The notes: generated by a model from the letters alone, not told the origin. A DNA stretch of 64,000 nt from Pseudotamlana haliotis (GCF_008806375.1 NZ_WAAT01000037.1:62001-126000); one strand, 5' to 3'; shown: positions 36,458 to 45,070, counted from the first letter of the stretch. A program made the numbers and translations.

Positions 36458-37591
36458 ATGAAGAAAATTCAAATGGTTGACCTTAAAGGTCAGTATAATG
36501 AGATTAAAGATACGGTTAATCCTGCCATACAAGAGGTCATAGAAAATACAGCGTTTATTAACGGACCAAAAGTTCACGATTTCCAAAAAAAATTAGAGAA
36601 TTATTTAGATGTCAAGCATGTTATCCCATGTGCGAATGGTACAGATGCTTTACAGATTGCTATGATGGGTTTGGGTTTAAAACCTGGTGATGAGGTAATC
36701 ACTGCTGATTTTACCTTTGCTGCCACTGTGGAGGTGATTGCTTTATTGCAACTAACTCCTGTTTTAGTTGATGTTAATCCAAATGATTTCAACATCAATA
36801 TTGAAGCCATTAAAAATGCTATTACGCCAAAAACCAAAGCTATTGTTCCTGTGCATTTGTTTGGACAATGTGCTAACATGGAAGCGATCATGGAAATAGC
36901 CCAAGCACATGATTTATTTGTCATTGAAGATAATGCTCAAGCTATTGGTGCGAACTACACTTTTAAAGATGGTAGAAAAGTAAAAGCTGGAACCATTGGA
37001 AATGTTGGGGCAACCTCATTTTTTCCTTCAAAAAACTTAGGATGTTATGGCGATGGTGGTGCTATTTTTACCAATGATGATGAATTGGCACACACGATTA
37101 GAGGTGTTGTCAATCATGGTATGTATGAACGTTATCATCATGATGTTGTTGGTGTGAATTCAAGATTAGATAGTATTCAAGCGGCTGTATTAGATGCGAA
37201 GCTACCACTTCTCGATGCTTATAATGCACGCCGAATTGAGGCAGCCAACAAATATGATGCAGCATTTAAAGACATTGATTGTATTGAAATACCTTTCCGT
37301 TATGGAGATGTTGATAATCATGTGTTTCATCAATACACCTTAAAAGTTAAGGGTGTTGATCGTGATGCTTTAGTGAAGCATTTAAATGAAAAAGAAATTC
37401 CTTGTGGTGTTTATTACCCGATTCCACTTCACAAGCAAAAAGCATATTTGGATGAACGTTATGTGGAATCCAATTTTGAAGTAACCAATCAATTGGTAAA
37501 AGAAGTGATATCTTTACCTATGCATACGGAATTAGATAACGAACAAATTAACTATATAACAACAACTATAACTAACTTTATTGATGGATAA
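36458..37591 (+). CDS. DegT/DnrJ/EryC1 sugar aminotransferase
   Basis: This 377-residue PLP enzyme transfers an amino group to a keto-sugar nucleotide. It has MVDLKGQYNEIKDTVNPAI at the start and CANGTDALQIAMMGLGLKPG at about 58-77. VPVHLFGQCANM precedes the DNAQAIGA aspartate that contacts PLP, and the Schiff-base lysine is in FFPSKNLGCYGDGGA at about 187-201. Such enzymes supply amino sugars for O-antigen, capsule or glycoprotein glycans. Its last 8 bases overlap galE. Confidence 0.93.
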   Translation: MKKIQMVDLKGQYNEIKDTVNPAIQEVIENTAFINGPKVHDFQKKLENYLDVKHVIPCANGTDALQIAMMGLGLKPGDEVITADFTFAATVEVIALLQLTPVLVDVNPNDFNINIEAIKNAITPKTKAIVPVHLFGQCANMEAIMEIAQAHDLFVIEDNAQAIGANYTFKDGRKVKAGTIGNVGATSFFPSKNLGCYGDGGAIFTNDDELAHTIRGVVNHGMYERYHHDVVGVNSRLDSIQAAVLDAKLPLLDAYNARRIEAANKYDAAFKDIDCIEIPFRYGDVDNHVFHQYTLKVKGVDRDALVKHLNEKEIPCGVYYPIPLHKQKAYLDERYVESNFEVTNQLVKEVISLPMHTELDNEQINYITTTITNFIDG

Positions 37592-38603
37592 AATTTTAGT
37601 CACAGGCGGACTGGGATTTATTGGATCCCACACCGTTGTAGAATTACAAAACGAAGGCTACGAAGTCGTAATTATTGATGATTTATCAAACTCATCAGAA
37701 AAGGTGTTAGACGGTATTACTACCATTACCGGAAAAACACCGCTTTTTGAAAAATTAGATTTAAAAGACAAAGGGGGCGTTGAAGCTTTCTTTGCTAAAC
37801 ATAATGACATAAAAGGGGTCATTCATTTTGCAGCGAGTAAAGCTGTTGGTGAAAGTGTACAAGAGCCTTTGTTGTATTATGAAAACAATATTGGAACTTT
37901 AGTTTACATTCTTAAAGAATTAAAAAAGTTGCCTTCGGCGGCCTTTATTTTTAGTTCTTCATGTACGGTTTATGGTCAGGCTGATGAACTACCAATCACA
38001 GAAAATGCACCGGTTAAGCAAGCTGAGTCACCTTATGGTAATACCAAGCAAATTGGTGAAGAAATTATTAAAGATACCTGTAGGGTCGTACCGAACTTAA
38101 AAGCTATTGCTTTACGTTATTTTAACCCTGTAGGTGCTCATGAGACTGCTGAAATTGGTGAACTGCCAATTGGTGTGCCTCAAAATTTAGTACCTTTTAT
38201 TACGCAGACCGCTATAGGGTTACGCGAAGAATTATCTGTTTTTGGAGATGATTATCCAACACCAGATGGTACTTGCATAAGAGATTATATTCATGTGGTT
38301 GATTTAGCGAAGGCCCATGTCGTGGCTCTAGGGCGTCTATTGCAAGGTAAAAACAAATCCAATTTTGAAACGTTTAACTTAGGGACAGGAACAGGAAGTT
38401 CTGTATTAGAAGTGGTGAAATCTTTTGAGAAAGTTTCAGATGAAAAGTTAAATTATAAAATTGTTGGCAGACGTGAAGGTGATATTATTTCAGCCTATGC
38501 CGATACTAATAAAGCTAATGATGAATTGGGTTGGAAAACGACTCTAACTTTAGATGACGCGATGCGTTCCGCCTGGAAATGGGAGCAAAAAGTACGTGGA
38601 TAA
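37584..38603 (+). CDS. galE: UDP-glucose 4-epimerase
   Basis: The 339-residue extended SDR interconverts UDP-glucose and UDP-galactose (or the N-acetyl forms). The NAD motif is TGGLGFIGSHTVVEL and DDLSNSS follows at about 34-40. The serine is in FIFSSSCTVYGQ and YGNTKQIGEE holds the catalytic Tyr and Lys. The GalE-specific RYFNPVGAH and PDGTCIRDYIHVVDLA are present. I chose the ATG at 37584, since the TTG before it has no support. The 8-base overlap with the aminotransferase implies translational coupling. Confidence 0.95.
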   Translation: MDKILVTGGLGFIGSHTVVELQNEGYEVVIIDDLSNSSEKVLDGITTITGKTPLFEKLDLKDKGGVEAFFAKHNDIKGVIHFAASKAVGESVQEPLLYYENNIGTLVYILKELKKLPSAAFIFSSSCTVYGQADELPITENAPVKQAESPYGNTKQIGEEIIKDTCRVVPNLKAIALRYFNPVGAHETAEIGELPIGVPQNLVPFITQTAIGLREELSVFGDDYPTPDGTCIRDYIHVVDLAKAHVVALGRLLQGKNKSNFETFNLGTGTGSSVLEVVKSFEKVSDEKLNYKIVGRREGDIISAYADTNKANDELGWKTTLTLDDAMRSAWKWEQKVRG

Positions 38604-38634
38604 ATAATTCTTAAAAAGATTAAAAGTACAGAGA

Positions 38635-38663
38635 AAAGGTTGCTGAAATTAGCAGCCTTTTTT
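38635..38663 (+). terminator. Intrinsic terminator of galE
   Basis: AAAGGTTGCT pairs with AGCAGCCTTT (one wobble pair) and is followed by a T run, 32 bases after the galE stop. Confidence 0.8.
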
Positions 38664-38727
38664 ATTTGATTTATTGACGATTAAAAATGAAGACACCGCA
38701 TGTCGTATAGAGCGAGGGGGAAGGTTA

Positions 38728-38783
38728 GTATCTTTGAATAGTTAATTAAAAGTAAAGATTTTTCATAAGTTTAGTTTGGTTAG
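38728..38783 (+). repeat. Tandem direct repeat, copy 1 (promoter plus 5' part of the small RNA)
   Basis: These 56 bases match copy 2 at 38909-38964 in 54 positions, with a period of 181 bases. The repeat starts at the TATCTTTG promoter element (38729-38736) and ends just before the terminator hairpin. Confidence 0.9.
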
Positions 38784-38831
38784 ATTGAGAAGGCTACAAA
38801 ATGTTTGAAATGACATTATGTAGCCTTTTTT
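38741..38831 (+). ncRNA. Candidate small RNA, copy 1
   Basis: A consensus -7 element TATCTTTG at 38729-38736 starts a unit of about 90 nt. It ends in a strong intrinsic terminator: AAGGCTACA at 38790-38798 pairs with TGTAGCCTT at 38819-38827, the stem is extended by AATG/CATT, and a T run follows. There is no start codon with a sensible frame and no gene downstream to be controlled. The transcription start is estimated from the promoter element. The family is not identified. Confidence 0.6.
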
Positions 38832-38908
38832 GTGATGTTTTTAATTTGTTGTCTCCTCATGATGGCAAAACGGACATGAGATGTCGTATAAAATAGAGCT
38901 AAAGCCGT

Positions 38909-38964
38909 GTATCTTTGAATAGATAATTAGAAGTAAAGATTTTTCATAAGTTTAGTTTGGTTAG
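38909..38964 (+). repeat. Tandem direct repeat, copy 2
   Basis: This is the second copy of the 56-base block (54 of 56 identical to 38728-38783), beginning at TATCTTTG 38910-38917. The bases between the two copies are less similar, apart from an ATGTCGTATA shared at 38700-38709 and 38881-38890. Confidence 0.9.
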
Positions 38965-39011
38965 TCAAAAAAGGCTACAACACGTAAATCACGTCTTGTA
39001 GCCTTTTTTTT
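38922..39011 (+). ncRNA. Candidate small RNA, copy 2
   Basis: The layout is the same as in copy 1: TATCTTTG at 38910-38917, then a nearly identical 5' half, then a terminator with AAGGCTACAA at 38971-38980 pairing to TTGTAGCCTT at 38996-39005. The lower stem is conserved between copies, while the upper stem differs and still pairs (ACGT/ACGT instead of AATG/CATT). The same hairpin could end lspA transcripts from the other strand. Confidence 0.6.
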
Positions 39012-39033
39012 AGCAAAAGAAGATTATTAAAGC

Positions 39034-39543
39034 TTAGCTTGTTTTCTTTTGTTTTAAACTTACAAAAAGTAAAATAATCATACCGGCGCTTACAGACATG
39101 TCGGCGAGGTTAAAAATACCAGTTCTGAAAAAACCGCCTAAATCTATGAATAAAAAATCGGTTACCGAACCATAAACGATTCTATCGTAAACATTGGCTA
39201 CGCCACCTCCAATAATACTTGCAAAGGCAAATAAACTCCAGTTGTCTAAGCTTTTGTCTTTTAAAATATGTCTTAGTACAAAGCCTAAAACTAAAATAGG
39301 AACGATTAACAAAAAGATAAGGCGTAGTGTGGGATTCAAATCACTGCCCATACCTAAAAAAGCGCCTGTATTTTCAACATTCATTAGGGTGAAATAATCA
39401 CCAATAATAGGGATGCGCTCGCCAGGATTGTTTGCGGTTCTTCCTGCCACGTTAGCTCTAACGATAACTTTTGAAATCTGATCGGCAGCAATGGTTAGAA
39501 TAATAACCGTGAAAATATAAATGGAACGTTTGCTAAGTTTCAT
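39034..39543 (-). CDS. lspA: Lipoprotein signal peptidase (signal peptidase II)
   Basis: The 169-residue inner-membrane aspartic protease cleaves prolipoproteins. It has four hydrophobic segments. The family motifs are NVENTGAFLGMG (about 55-66), GGGVANVYDRIVYGSVTDF (about 112-130, holding the two catalytic aspartates) and FNLADMSVSAG (about 145-155). Its start overlaps the fabD stop by one base, so the two genes are co-transcribed. Many lipoproteins in this window are its likely substrates. Confidence 0.95.
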   Translation of the reverse strand: MKLSKRSIYIFTVIILTIAADQISKVIVRANVAGRTANNPGERIPIIGDYFTLMNVENTGAFLGMGSDLNPTLRLIFLLIVPILVLGFVLRHILKDKSLDNWSLFAFASIIGGGVANVYDRIVYGSVTDFLFIDLGGFFRTGIFNLADMSVSAGMIILLFVSLKQKKTS

Positions 39544-40436
39544 TAATTGTTGGATTCAAGAGTTGCAGAAATCGTTTCTGAAGCTCTGTTTATTTTCTTA
39601 ACCAAACCTTGCAATACTTTACCTGGACCAACTTCAGTAAATAAAGTAGCACCATCGGCAATCATTTGCTCTACTGACTGTGTCCAGCGTACTGGCGCTG
39701 TAAGTTGTGAAATTAAATTCGCTTTAATTTCAGTTTCATCAGTAACTGCAGAAGCCGTTACATTTTGATATATTGGGCAGTTAGGTTTGCTAAATGTTGT
39801 GTTTTCAATAGCAGCTGCTAGCTCTTCACGAGCAGGCTCCATCATTGGTGAGTGGAAAGCTCCACCTACCGGTAACACTAAAGCGCGTCTAGCTCCCGCA
39901 TCTTTTAAAGCTTCGCAGGCTTTATTGATGGCTTCAATTTCTCCAGAGATGACTAATTGACCTGGGCAGTTGTAGTTGGCAGCTACAACAACACCATCAA
40001 TTTGTTTACATACATCTTCAACAACTTGGTCTTCTAGGCCCAAAACAGCAGCCATAGTACTTGGTTGTAACTCACAAGCTTTTTGCATAGCTAAAGCACG
40101 TTGTGAAACCAGTTTTAATCCGTCTTCAAAAGTTAAAGCGCCACTAGCAACTAATGCTGAAAACTCCCCTAAAGAGTGTCCTGCAACCATATCTGGTTTA
40201 AAACTATCGCCTAAAGTTTTTGCTAGAATTACAGAGTGTAAAAAGATAGCGGGTTGTGTTACTTTAGTTTCTTTAAGGTCTTCAGCAGAACCTTGAAACA
40301 TAATATCAGTAATGTTAAAACCTAAAATTTTATTCGCTTTTTCGAATAATTCTTGTGCGAGTTGTGAGTTTTCATAAAGGTCTAAGCCCATTCCAGAGAA
40401 TTGAGCCCCTTGACCAGGAAATATATATGCGTTCAT
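39543..40436 (-). CDS. fabD: Malonyl-CoA:ACP transacylase
   Basis: The 297-residue cytoplasmic enzyme loads malonyl groups onto acyl carrier protein for fatty acid synthesis. Motifs are YIFPGQGAQFSGMG at the start, the nucleophile in GHSLGEFSAL (Ser about 92), the arginine in LVSQRALAMQ, and the catalytic His in GGAFHSPMM (about 198). Length is normal. It is coupled to lspA downstream. Confidence 0.96.
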   Translation of the reverse strand: MNAYIFPGQGAQFSGMGLDLYENSQLAQELFEKANKILGFNITDIMFQGSAEDLKETKVTQPAIFLHSVILAKTLGDSFKPDMVAGHSLGEFSALVASGALTFEDGLKLVSQRALAMQKACELQPSTMAAVLGLEDQVVEDVCKQIDGVVVAANYNCPGQLVISGEIEAINKACEALKDAGARRALVLPVGGAFHSPMMEPAREELAAAIENTTFSKPNCPIYQNVTASAVTDETEIKANLISQLTAPVRWTQSVEQMIADGATLFTEVGPGKVLQGLVKKINRASETISATLESNN

Positions 40437-40457
40437 TGTTTTTGTTTTTTAGCGCTG

Positions 40458-40465
40458 CAAAAATA
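40458..40465 (-). promoter_or_regulatory. Predicted -7 element of fabD-lspA
   Basis: On the reverse strand this reads TATTTTTG (context TATTTTTGCA), 21 bases before the fabD ATG. It separates this unit from the upstream acetyltransferase gene. Confidence 0.55.
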
Positions 40466-40477
40466 AGAATTATAAAT

Positions 40478-41038
40478 TTAGTCGTTATCTATGGTTTTGA
40501 TAATTTTAGCAGGATTTCCTGCAATAACCACATTGTCTGGAAAACTTTTGGTAACCACAGCCCCTGAGCCAACCACAACGTTGTTTCCTAGAGAAACTCC
40601 AGGGCAAATCGTGGCATTACCACCAATCCAAACATTGTGTCCAATTGAAATCGCTTTGCCAAGTTCTTTACCACTATTTCGAGCCTTAAATTCTAAGGGA
40701 TGCGTTGCTGTATAAATTTGAACATGCGGACCAAACATACAATTGTCTCCAATAGTAACTTCTGCAACATCTAATATACAGCAGTTAAAATTCATAAACA
40801 GATTGTTTCCCGCTTTGATATTGCTGCCGTAATCACAATGAAACGGCGGCTCTACAAATAAGTTTTCTCCGGAATTTGGAATGATTTGATATAAAACTTT
40901 TTGACGCTCCTCTAAATCAAGTTCACTTAAACTATTAAATTTATGAAACAGTAAGCGAACATTGTGGCGTTCTTTAGCTAAATCAGGGTCTGAAGGGTTA
41001 TACATTTCTCCAGCAAGCATTTTCTCTTTTTCAGACAT
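40478..41038 (-). CDS. Sugar O-acetyltransferase (maltose acetyltransferase type)
   Basis: The 186-residue protein has the maltose/galactoside acetyltransferase N-terminal helix domain (EKMLAGEMYNPSDPDLAKER). A left-handed beta-helix of hexapeptide repeats follows, including NLFMNFNCCILDVAEVTIGD, the active-site His in YTATHPLEFKAR, and WIGGNATICPGVSLGNNVVV. It uses acetyl-CoA to acetylate a sugar in the cytoplasm. The gene is 14 bases downstream of the FAD-enzyme gene, so they may form a unit. Confidence 0.92.
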   Translation of the reverse strand: MSEKEKMLAGEMYNPSDPDLAKERHNVRLLFHKFNSLSELDLEERQKVLYQIIPNSGENLFVEPPFHCDYGSNIKAGNNLFMNFNCCILDVAEVTIGDNCMFGPHVQIYTATHPLEFKARNSGKELGKAISIGHNVWIGGNATICPGVSLGNNVVVGSGAVVTKSFPDNVVIAGNPAKIIKTIDND

Positions 41039-41052
41039 AAGTTATTAACGTT

Positions 41053-42609
41053 TTAAAGTCTCGAAACAGCAGCTTCCGCACAGCGTTCACCGTCCATTGC
41101 CGCAGAAACAATACCACCAGCATAGCCACCACCTTCACCACAAGGGTATAAGTTCGTTATTTGTGGATGCTCTAAAGTATCTGTTCTAGGAATTGAAACG
41201 GGTGAAGATGTTCTAGATTCTACGCCTACAATATTAGCTTCTTCAGTGTAATAGCCCTTCATTTTTTGTCCGAAGGCCTCAAAACCTTTACGTAATCTTC
41301 CGCCAATAAATTTAGGTAAAAGCGAATGTAGTGGTGCCGATTTTAATCCTGGCTGGTATGAAGTATCATTGAGGTCGTTTGATAGTCTGCCTTCAACAAA
41401 ATCAGTTAAACGTTGTGCAGGTGCCACCTGACTTCTTCCGCCAGCGGTAAAGGCTAAGCGTTCTAAGTTTTTTTGATATTCCAAGCCTTTTAGAACTCCG
41501 AATTTTTCATATTTTGCTAAATCGGTATCAACATTTATTTCAACAACAATACCCGAATTAGCATATAAATTATTACGTTTTGAAGGAGACATACCGTTTA
41601 CCACCACTTCGCCATTGGCGGTAGCTGCTGGTACAATAAATCCACCAGGACACATACAAAAGGAGTAAACTCCACGGTTATTCACTTGTTGAACCAATCC
41701 GTAGGAAGCTGCAGGAAGTAATTCACTGCGTTCCCCAGAACAATGGTATTGGATCGAATCAATAATATGTTGCGGATGTTCCACACGAACACCCATAGCG
41801 AACGATTTGGCTTCAAGGGCCACTTCTTTATCATGAAGTAAATAAAAGATATCTCTAGCCGAATGGCCTGTGGCTAAAATGACTTTGTCAACGGCTAATT
41901 CTTCTCCGTTTTTAAGCTGAATCGCACTTATCGCATTATTTTTTAATTTGAAATCGGTAACACGGGTTTCAAAATGTACTTCACCACCATAATTTAAAAT
42001 GGTTTCTCGAATATTTTGAACCACTTTTGGGAGTTTGTTAGTACCAATATGTGGGTGGGCATCGATTAAAATTTGGTCTGTAGCCCCATGAAAAACAAGG
42101 TTTTCAAAAATACGACGTACATCACCACGCTTTAAGCTTCGTGTGTATAATTTACCATCGCTGTAGGTTCCTGCACCACCTTCGCCAAAACAGTAGTTGG
42201 AATCTTCATTAACGTGATGATCCTGATTAATGGCTTTTAAATCGCGACGGCGGTCTTGAACATTTTTACCACGTTCTAAAACAATGGGTTTATAACCCAA
42301 TTCTATACAACGTAAAGCGGCGTACATACCGGCAGGGCCAAAACCAATAATATGGACTGGTTTAGCTTTTGAAACATCTTTATAGTCAAATTGATATTCT
42401 GAAGTTTTAGGAAGCACTTCACGAATATAAACAGCTACCTTATAATTGAATATAATTTTAGGTTTTCGAGCATCAATAGATTTCCGTAGAACTTTTACGC
42501 CTGTAATATCCTCACGGTCTATATCTAGTTTTAACGCCGATTTTAAGACTAAAATATCACTGCGCTCTTCCTCTTTAAGCGTAATACGAAGTTGAATTTC
42601 TTTTACCAT
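41053..42609 (-). CDS. FAD-dependent oxidoreductase (COG2509 type)
   Basis: The 518-residue protein has a long N-terminal region (about 1-85) before the FAD Rossmann motif HIIGFGPAGMYAALRCIELG (about 90-109). CFGEGGAGTYSDGKLYTR at about 143-160 is the hallmark of this uncharacterised FAD dehydrogenase group, with VILATGHSARDIFYLL in the middle and PCGEGGGYAGGIVSAAMDG at the end. It is cytoplasmic and the substrate is unknown. It is the first gene of a possible pair with the acetyltransferase. Confidence 0.9.
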   Translation of the reverse strand: MVKEIQLRITLKEEERSDILVLKSALKLDIDREDITGVKVLRKSIDARKPKIIFNYKVAVYIREVLPKTSEYQFDYKDVSKAKPVHIIGFGPAGMYAALRCIELGYKPIVLERGKNVQDRRRDLKAINQDHHVNEDSNYCFGEGGAGTYSDGKLYTRSLKRGDVRRIFENLVFHGATDQILIDAHPHIGTNKLPKVVQNIRETILNYGGEVHFETRVTDFKLKNNAISAIQLKNGEELAVDKVILATGHSARDIFYLLHDKEVALEAKSFAMGVRVEHPQHIIDSIQYHCSGERSELLPAASYGLVQQVNNRGVYSFCMCPGGFIVPAATANGEVVVNGMSPSKRNNLYANSGIVVEINVDTDLAKYEKFGVLKGLEYQKNLERLAFTAGGRSQVAPAQRLTDFVEGRLSNDLNDTSYQPGLKSAPLHSLLPKFIGGRLRKGFEAFGQKMKGYYTEEANIVGVESRTSSPVSIPRTDTLEHPQITNLYPCGEGGGYAGGIVSAAMDGERCAEAAVSRL

Positions 42610-42859
42610 ACTGCGAAATTAATGAAAATTGTTGTACCAATACGGCATTAAAATTCTAACCTTTTTTAATACTAAGGATGTATATCTTCATAGAACTAAT
42701 CATTCCTACATTAAAGCTATTACGGCTCTTATTTTATTAAAGATTATTGTGAAGAAAAGGTAACCAGTTGCTTTAAATTGTTCTGCTGATTTAGAGTTTT
42801 CAATATACTTCTCTTGATTCGGTCAGCTAGCATAAAACCTATTAAGCATAGGTAAGTGC

Positions 42860-43501
42860 TTATTCTGATATTTCTATAAGTGGATCCGGAAACTCTGTCA
42901 TTCCTGGTATTTCGGGCATAGGGGCATAACTACCTTCTATAGAGCCCATGCATTCTTCTCCCGTGGTTTTATCGATAAAATATTTACCAAAAGCAACATC
43001 GTTATCTATATGAATACGATACATTTTAGCGTCTTCCACAATACTGTTATTAAAACCAAATCGTGGTAAACTAAAAGCGTCTATCACAAAGTCTATTTTT
43101 TCTTGTTCTTCTGCAGTCGGAATGTAAAAATCGGTCATTCCCAAAGTGTCAAAAGGGGAGATGCGTTGGTTGGTTAGGTTCACTTCAAAATCATACCTGA
43201 GGTGGTTTGCTAAACGCCCGTCATTTTTGTTTAACGGTGTAAACCTAATAATACGCCTATATTTAACGATTGTTTTTTTTGAGTTTGACCATGCGGTAAT
43301 ATCATAATCATCTAGAAGGAATTTAAAATCCGGGTATTTAGTCTTGAGTATTTTATTAGCTCTTGTAATTAATTCAGCTTTTTTTAATGGCATGGTTTCT
43401 TTTGAAGGATTAGCGGTATTAGCGCTAGTATTTATATTGTTTGATTGGCCATAATACGCAAAGCTTGAAAAGAAAAAAAGCAAGGTGAACAGTCTCGTCA
43501 T
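42860..43501 (-). CDS. Hypothetical secreted protein
   Basis: The 213-residue product has a signal peptide (MTRLFTLLFFFSSFAYYGQS). The rest looks like a single soluble domain with TKYPDFKFLLDDYDITAWS and KTIVKYRRIIRFTPLN. I recognise no family. Export to the periplasm is likely. It starts 10 bases after the 2TM-DHFR gene on the same strand, so it may be the second gene of that operon. Confidence 0.7.
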   Translation of the reverse strand: MTRLFTLLFFFSSFAYYGQSNNINTSANTANPSKETMPLKKAELITRANKILKTKYPDFKFLLDDYDITAWSNSKKTIVKYRRIIRFTPLNKNDGRLANHLRYDFEVNLTNQRISPFDTLGMTDFYIPTAEEQEKIDFVIDAFSLPRFGFNNSIVEDAKMYRIHIDNDVAFGKYFIDKTTGEECMGSIEGSYAPMPEIPGMTEFPDPLIEISE

Positions 43502-43511
43502 TTAAAGCTGT

Positions 43512-44432
43512 CTATTTTCTAACATAAGTAATAAAAGAAAATTGATGATCATTCTTATCATCTTTTAGATGAAATTTATGAGCACTTTCTTTCCATATTT
43601 TCGTGTCTATTTCAGGGAAATAGGTGTCAGCCTCAAAATTGTCATGTACACGAGTGAGTTCAATTTTATCAGCCAAAGGCAGGGCTTGTTTATAAATTTC
43701 TCCACCGCCAATAATGTAGGGTTGCTCATCATTTTTACAAAAATCGATAGCGTCTTGAAGGCTGTTCACTACAATCACACCTTCAGGTACTTCATAGTCT
43801 TGTTGTCTGCTTATCACGACATGAATTCTGTTAGGTAATGGTTTTGGGAAGCTTTCAAAAGTTTTACGTCCCATGATAATATGGTGTCCGTTGGTTAATG
43901 TTTTAAAACGTTTTAAGTCATCACTTAAATGCCAAATGAGTTTATTGTCTTTTCCAATAGCGTTGTTTTCCGCGGCAGCGACAATAACAGTAAGTTCTTG
44001 ATTTGTGTTTAATGTTTTTGTAGTTAAGACCTCTTTGGTTGTAGGTTGTGGCGTTACTGGTGCAACTTTAGGTAGGTTTTCTTGAAGTTGTTCAATGCGC
44101 TTTTTCTGTTTATCTACTAATTTTGCTAGTTGTTTTTGTTCCCAGTCTTTGCCCATAAACTTATAAGTCACAAAGACATTAAACGTGTGGTATAACAAAA
44201 AGAATAACCAAATTAAAATCGCGTATAAAAACCACTCGGCACCTAGTATTTCATTCAATCGGGTACCCATACCTAAAACCGTATTGGCTAGGATTAAAAA
44301 AGCACTTCCAATAAGGAATAATACAAAATGAAAATAGAGTCGCTTCTTTTGTTTAATGCGTTTTTGAGCATTTTTAATAAGCTCTAATTGTTCTTTGTCT
44401 ATTTGTGGAGTTGGTTTTTTTTTGCCGAACAT
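43512..44432 (-). CDS. Fusion of a 2TM domain with dihydrofolate reductase
   Basis: The 306-residue protein joins two modules. Residues about 10-100 form a 2TM domain (helices HFVLFLIGSAFLILANTVLG and LYAILIWLFFLLYHTFNVFV) followed by a coiled stretch (KQLAKLVDKQKKRIEQLQEN). From about 145 it is a full dihydrofolate reductase, with VIVAAAENNAIGKDNKLIWH carrying the start and the W of the folate pocket, then DDLKRFKTLTNGHHIIMGRKT and PYIIGGGEIYKQALPLADKIELTRV. Catalytic Asp/Glu is supplied by LSDDLKRFK. Tetrahydrofolate recycling would thus be tethered to the inner membrane. thyA lies about 0.8 kb away. Confidence 0.9.
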   Translation of the reverse strand: MFGKKKPTPQIDKEQLELIKNAQKRIKQKKRLYFHFVLFLIGSAFLILANTVLGMGTRLNEILGAEWFLYAILIWLFFLLYHTFNVFVTYKFMGKDWEQKQLAKLVDKQKKRIEQLQENLPKVAPVTPQPTTKEVLTTKTLNTNQELTVIVAAAENNAIGKDNKLIWHLSDDLKRFKTLTNGHHIIMGRKTFESFPKPLPNRIHVVISRQQDYEVPEGVIVVNSLQDAIDFCKNDEQPYIIGGGEIYKQALPLADKIELTRVHDNFEADTYFPEIDTKIWKESAHKFHLKDDKNDHQFSFITYVRK

Positions 44433-44736
44433 AGTGGTTTAATTATGAAGGTAAAGTTACTGCTTTTTTATTGAGATTAAAATCATTTAATTTAGGAAGA
44501 CTTTTTTCGATATTATCAAATGAAGCCTGTAACAGTATGTGTTGATTATCAGTTTGTAAAGTAGCGTATTAATTAAAAATACAATAATTATATGAATGAA
44601 TTATTTAGTTAGTATTATTTTTTTAGAAGCCAAATTATTAAAATGATAATTCTTTCAATATGAGAAATTTAAATGCTTAATTGTGATAAAAACTTTATAA
44701 ATTAGTAGCTATAACAGCAACGAAAAAAATAAGATT
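44433..44736. other. Intergenic region before the glycogen-binding protein gene
   Basis: About 300 AT-rich bases with no frame, repeat or strong hairpin that I can see. It must hold divergent promoters; a near-consensus TAACTTTA on the reverse strand (44447-44454) could serve the 2TM-DHFR gene. Confidence 0.4.
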
Positions 44737-45033
44737 ATGGCTATAAAAAAACAATACTTAAAGAGCAAACCGGTTTGTAAAGTAACTTTCTCAATTGATG
44801 CTGCTGAGGCTGAAAAAGTAGCTTTAGTTGGAAGTTTTAATGATTGGAGTACTGAAGAAACCGAATTAAAAAAGTTAAAAAGCGGAACGTTTAAAGGCAC
44901 TGTAAACCTTGACGCAGGAAGTAGCTACGAGTTTAAATATGTGGTAGATGGTGTTTATGAAAACGACGAAGCTGCCGATGCTTATGCTTGGAGCGATTTT
45001 GCAGGCGCTGAGAATAGCGTGCTGAATTTATAG
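44737..45033 (+). CDS. Stand-alone CBM48/AMPK-type glycogen-binding domain protein
   Basis: The 98-residue protein is a single isoamylase early-set domain of the AMPK-beta/CBM48 kind. It has VCKVTFSIDAAEAEKVALVG, the starch-binding tryptophan in SFNDWSTEETELKKL, and YEFKYVVDGVYENDEAADA. No enzyme is fused to it and no glycogen genes lie in this window. It may bind storage polysaccharide or a partner enzyme; that is inference. It is monocistronic in a repeat-rich neighbourhood. Confidence 0.88.
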   Translation: MAIKKQYLKSKPVCKVTFSIDAAEAEKVALVGSFNDWSTEETELKKLKSGTFKGTVNLDAGSSYEFKYVVDGVYENDEAADAYAWSDFAGAENSVLNL

Positions 45034-45070
45034 AAATAGTATAAAAGAATCTGTCTTTAAAAACAAAGGG

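Noticed and set aside
38801-38865. Short frame starting MFEMTLCSLF in the first small-RNA unit
   Set aside because: The ATG lies in the terminator loop and has no counterpart in the second copy, so it is not under coding selection.
39976-40296. 106-residue frame opposite fabD
   Set aside because: fabD has all its family motifs, and the opposite frame shows no similarity to any protein I know.
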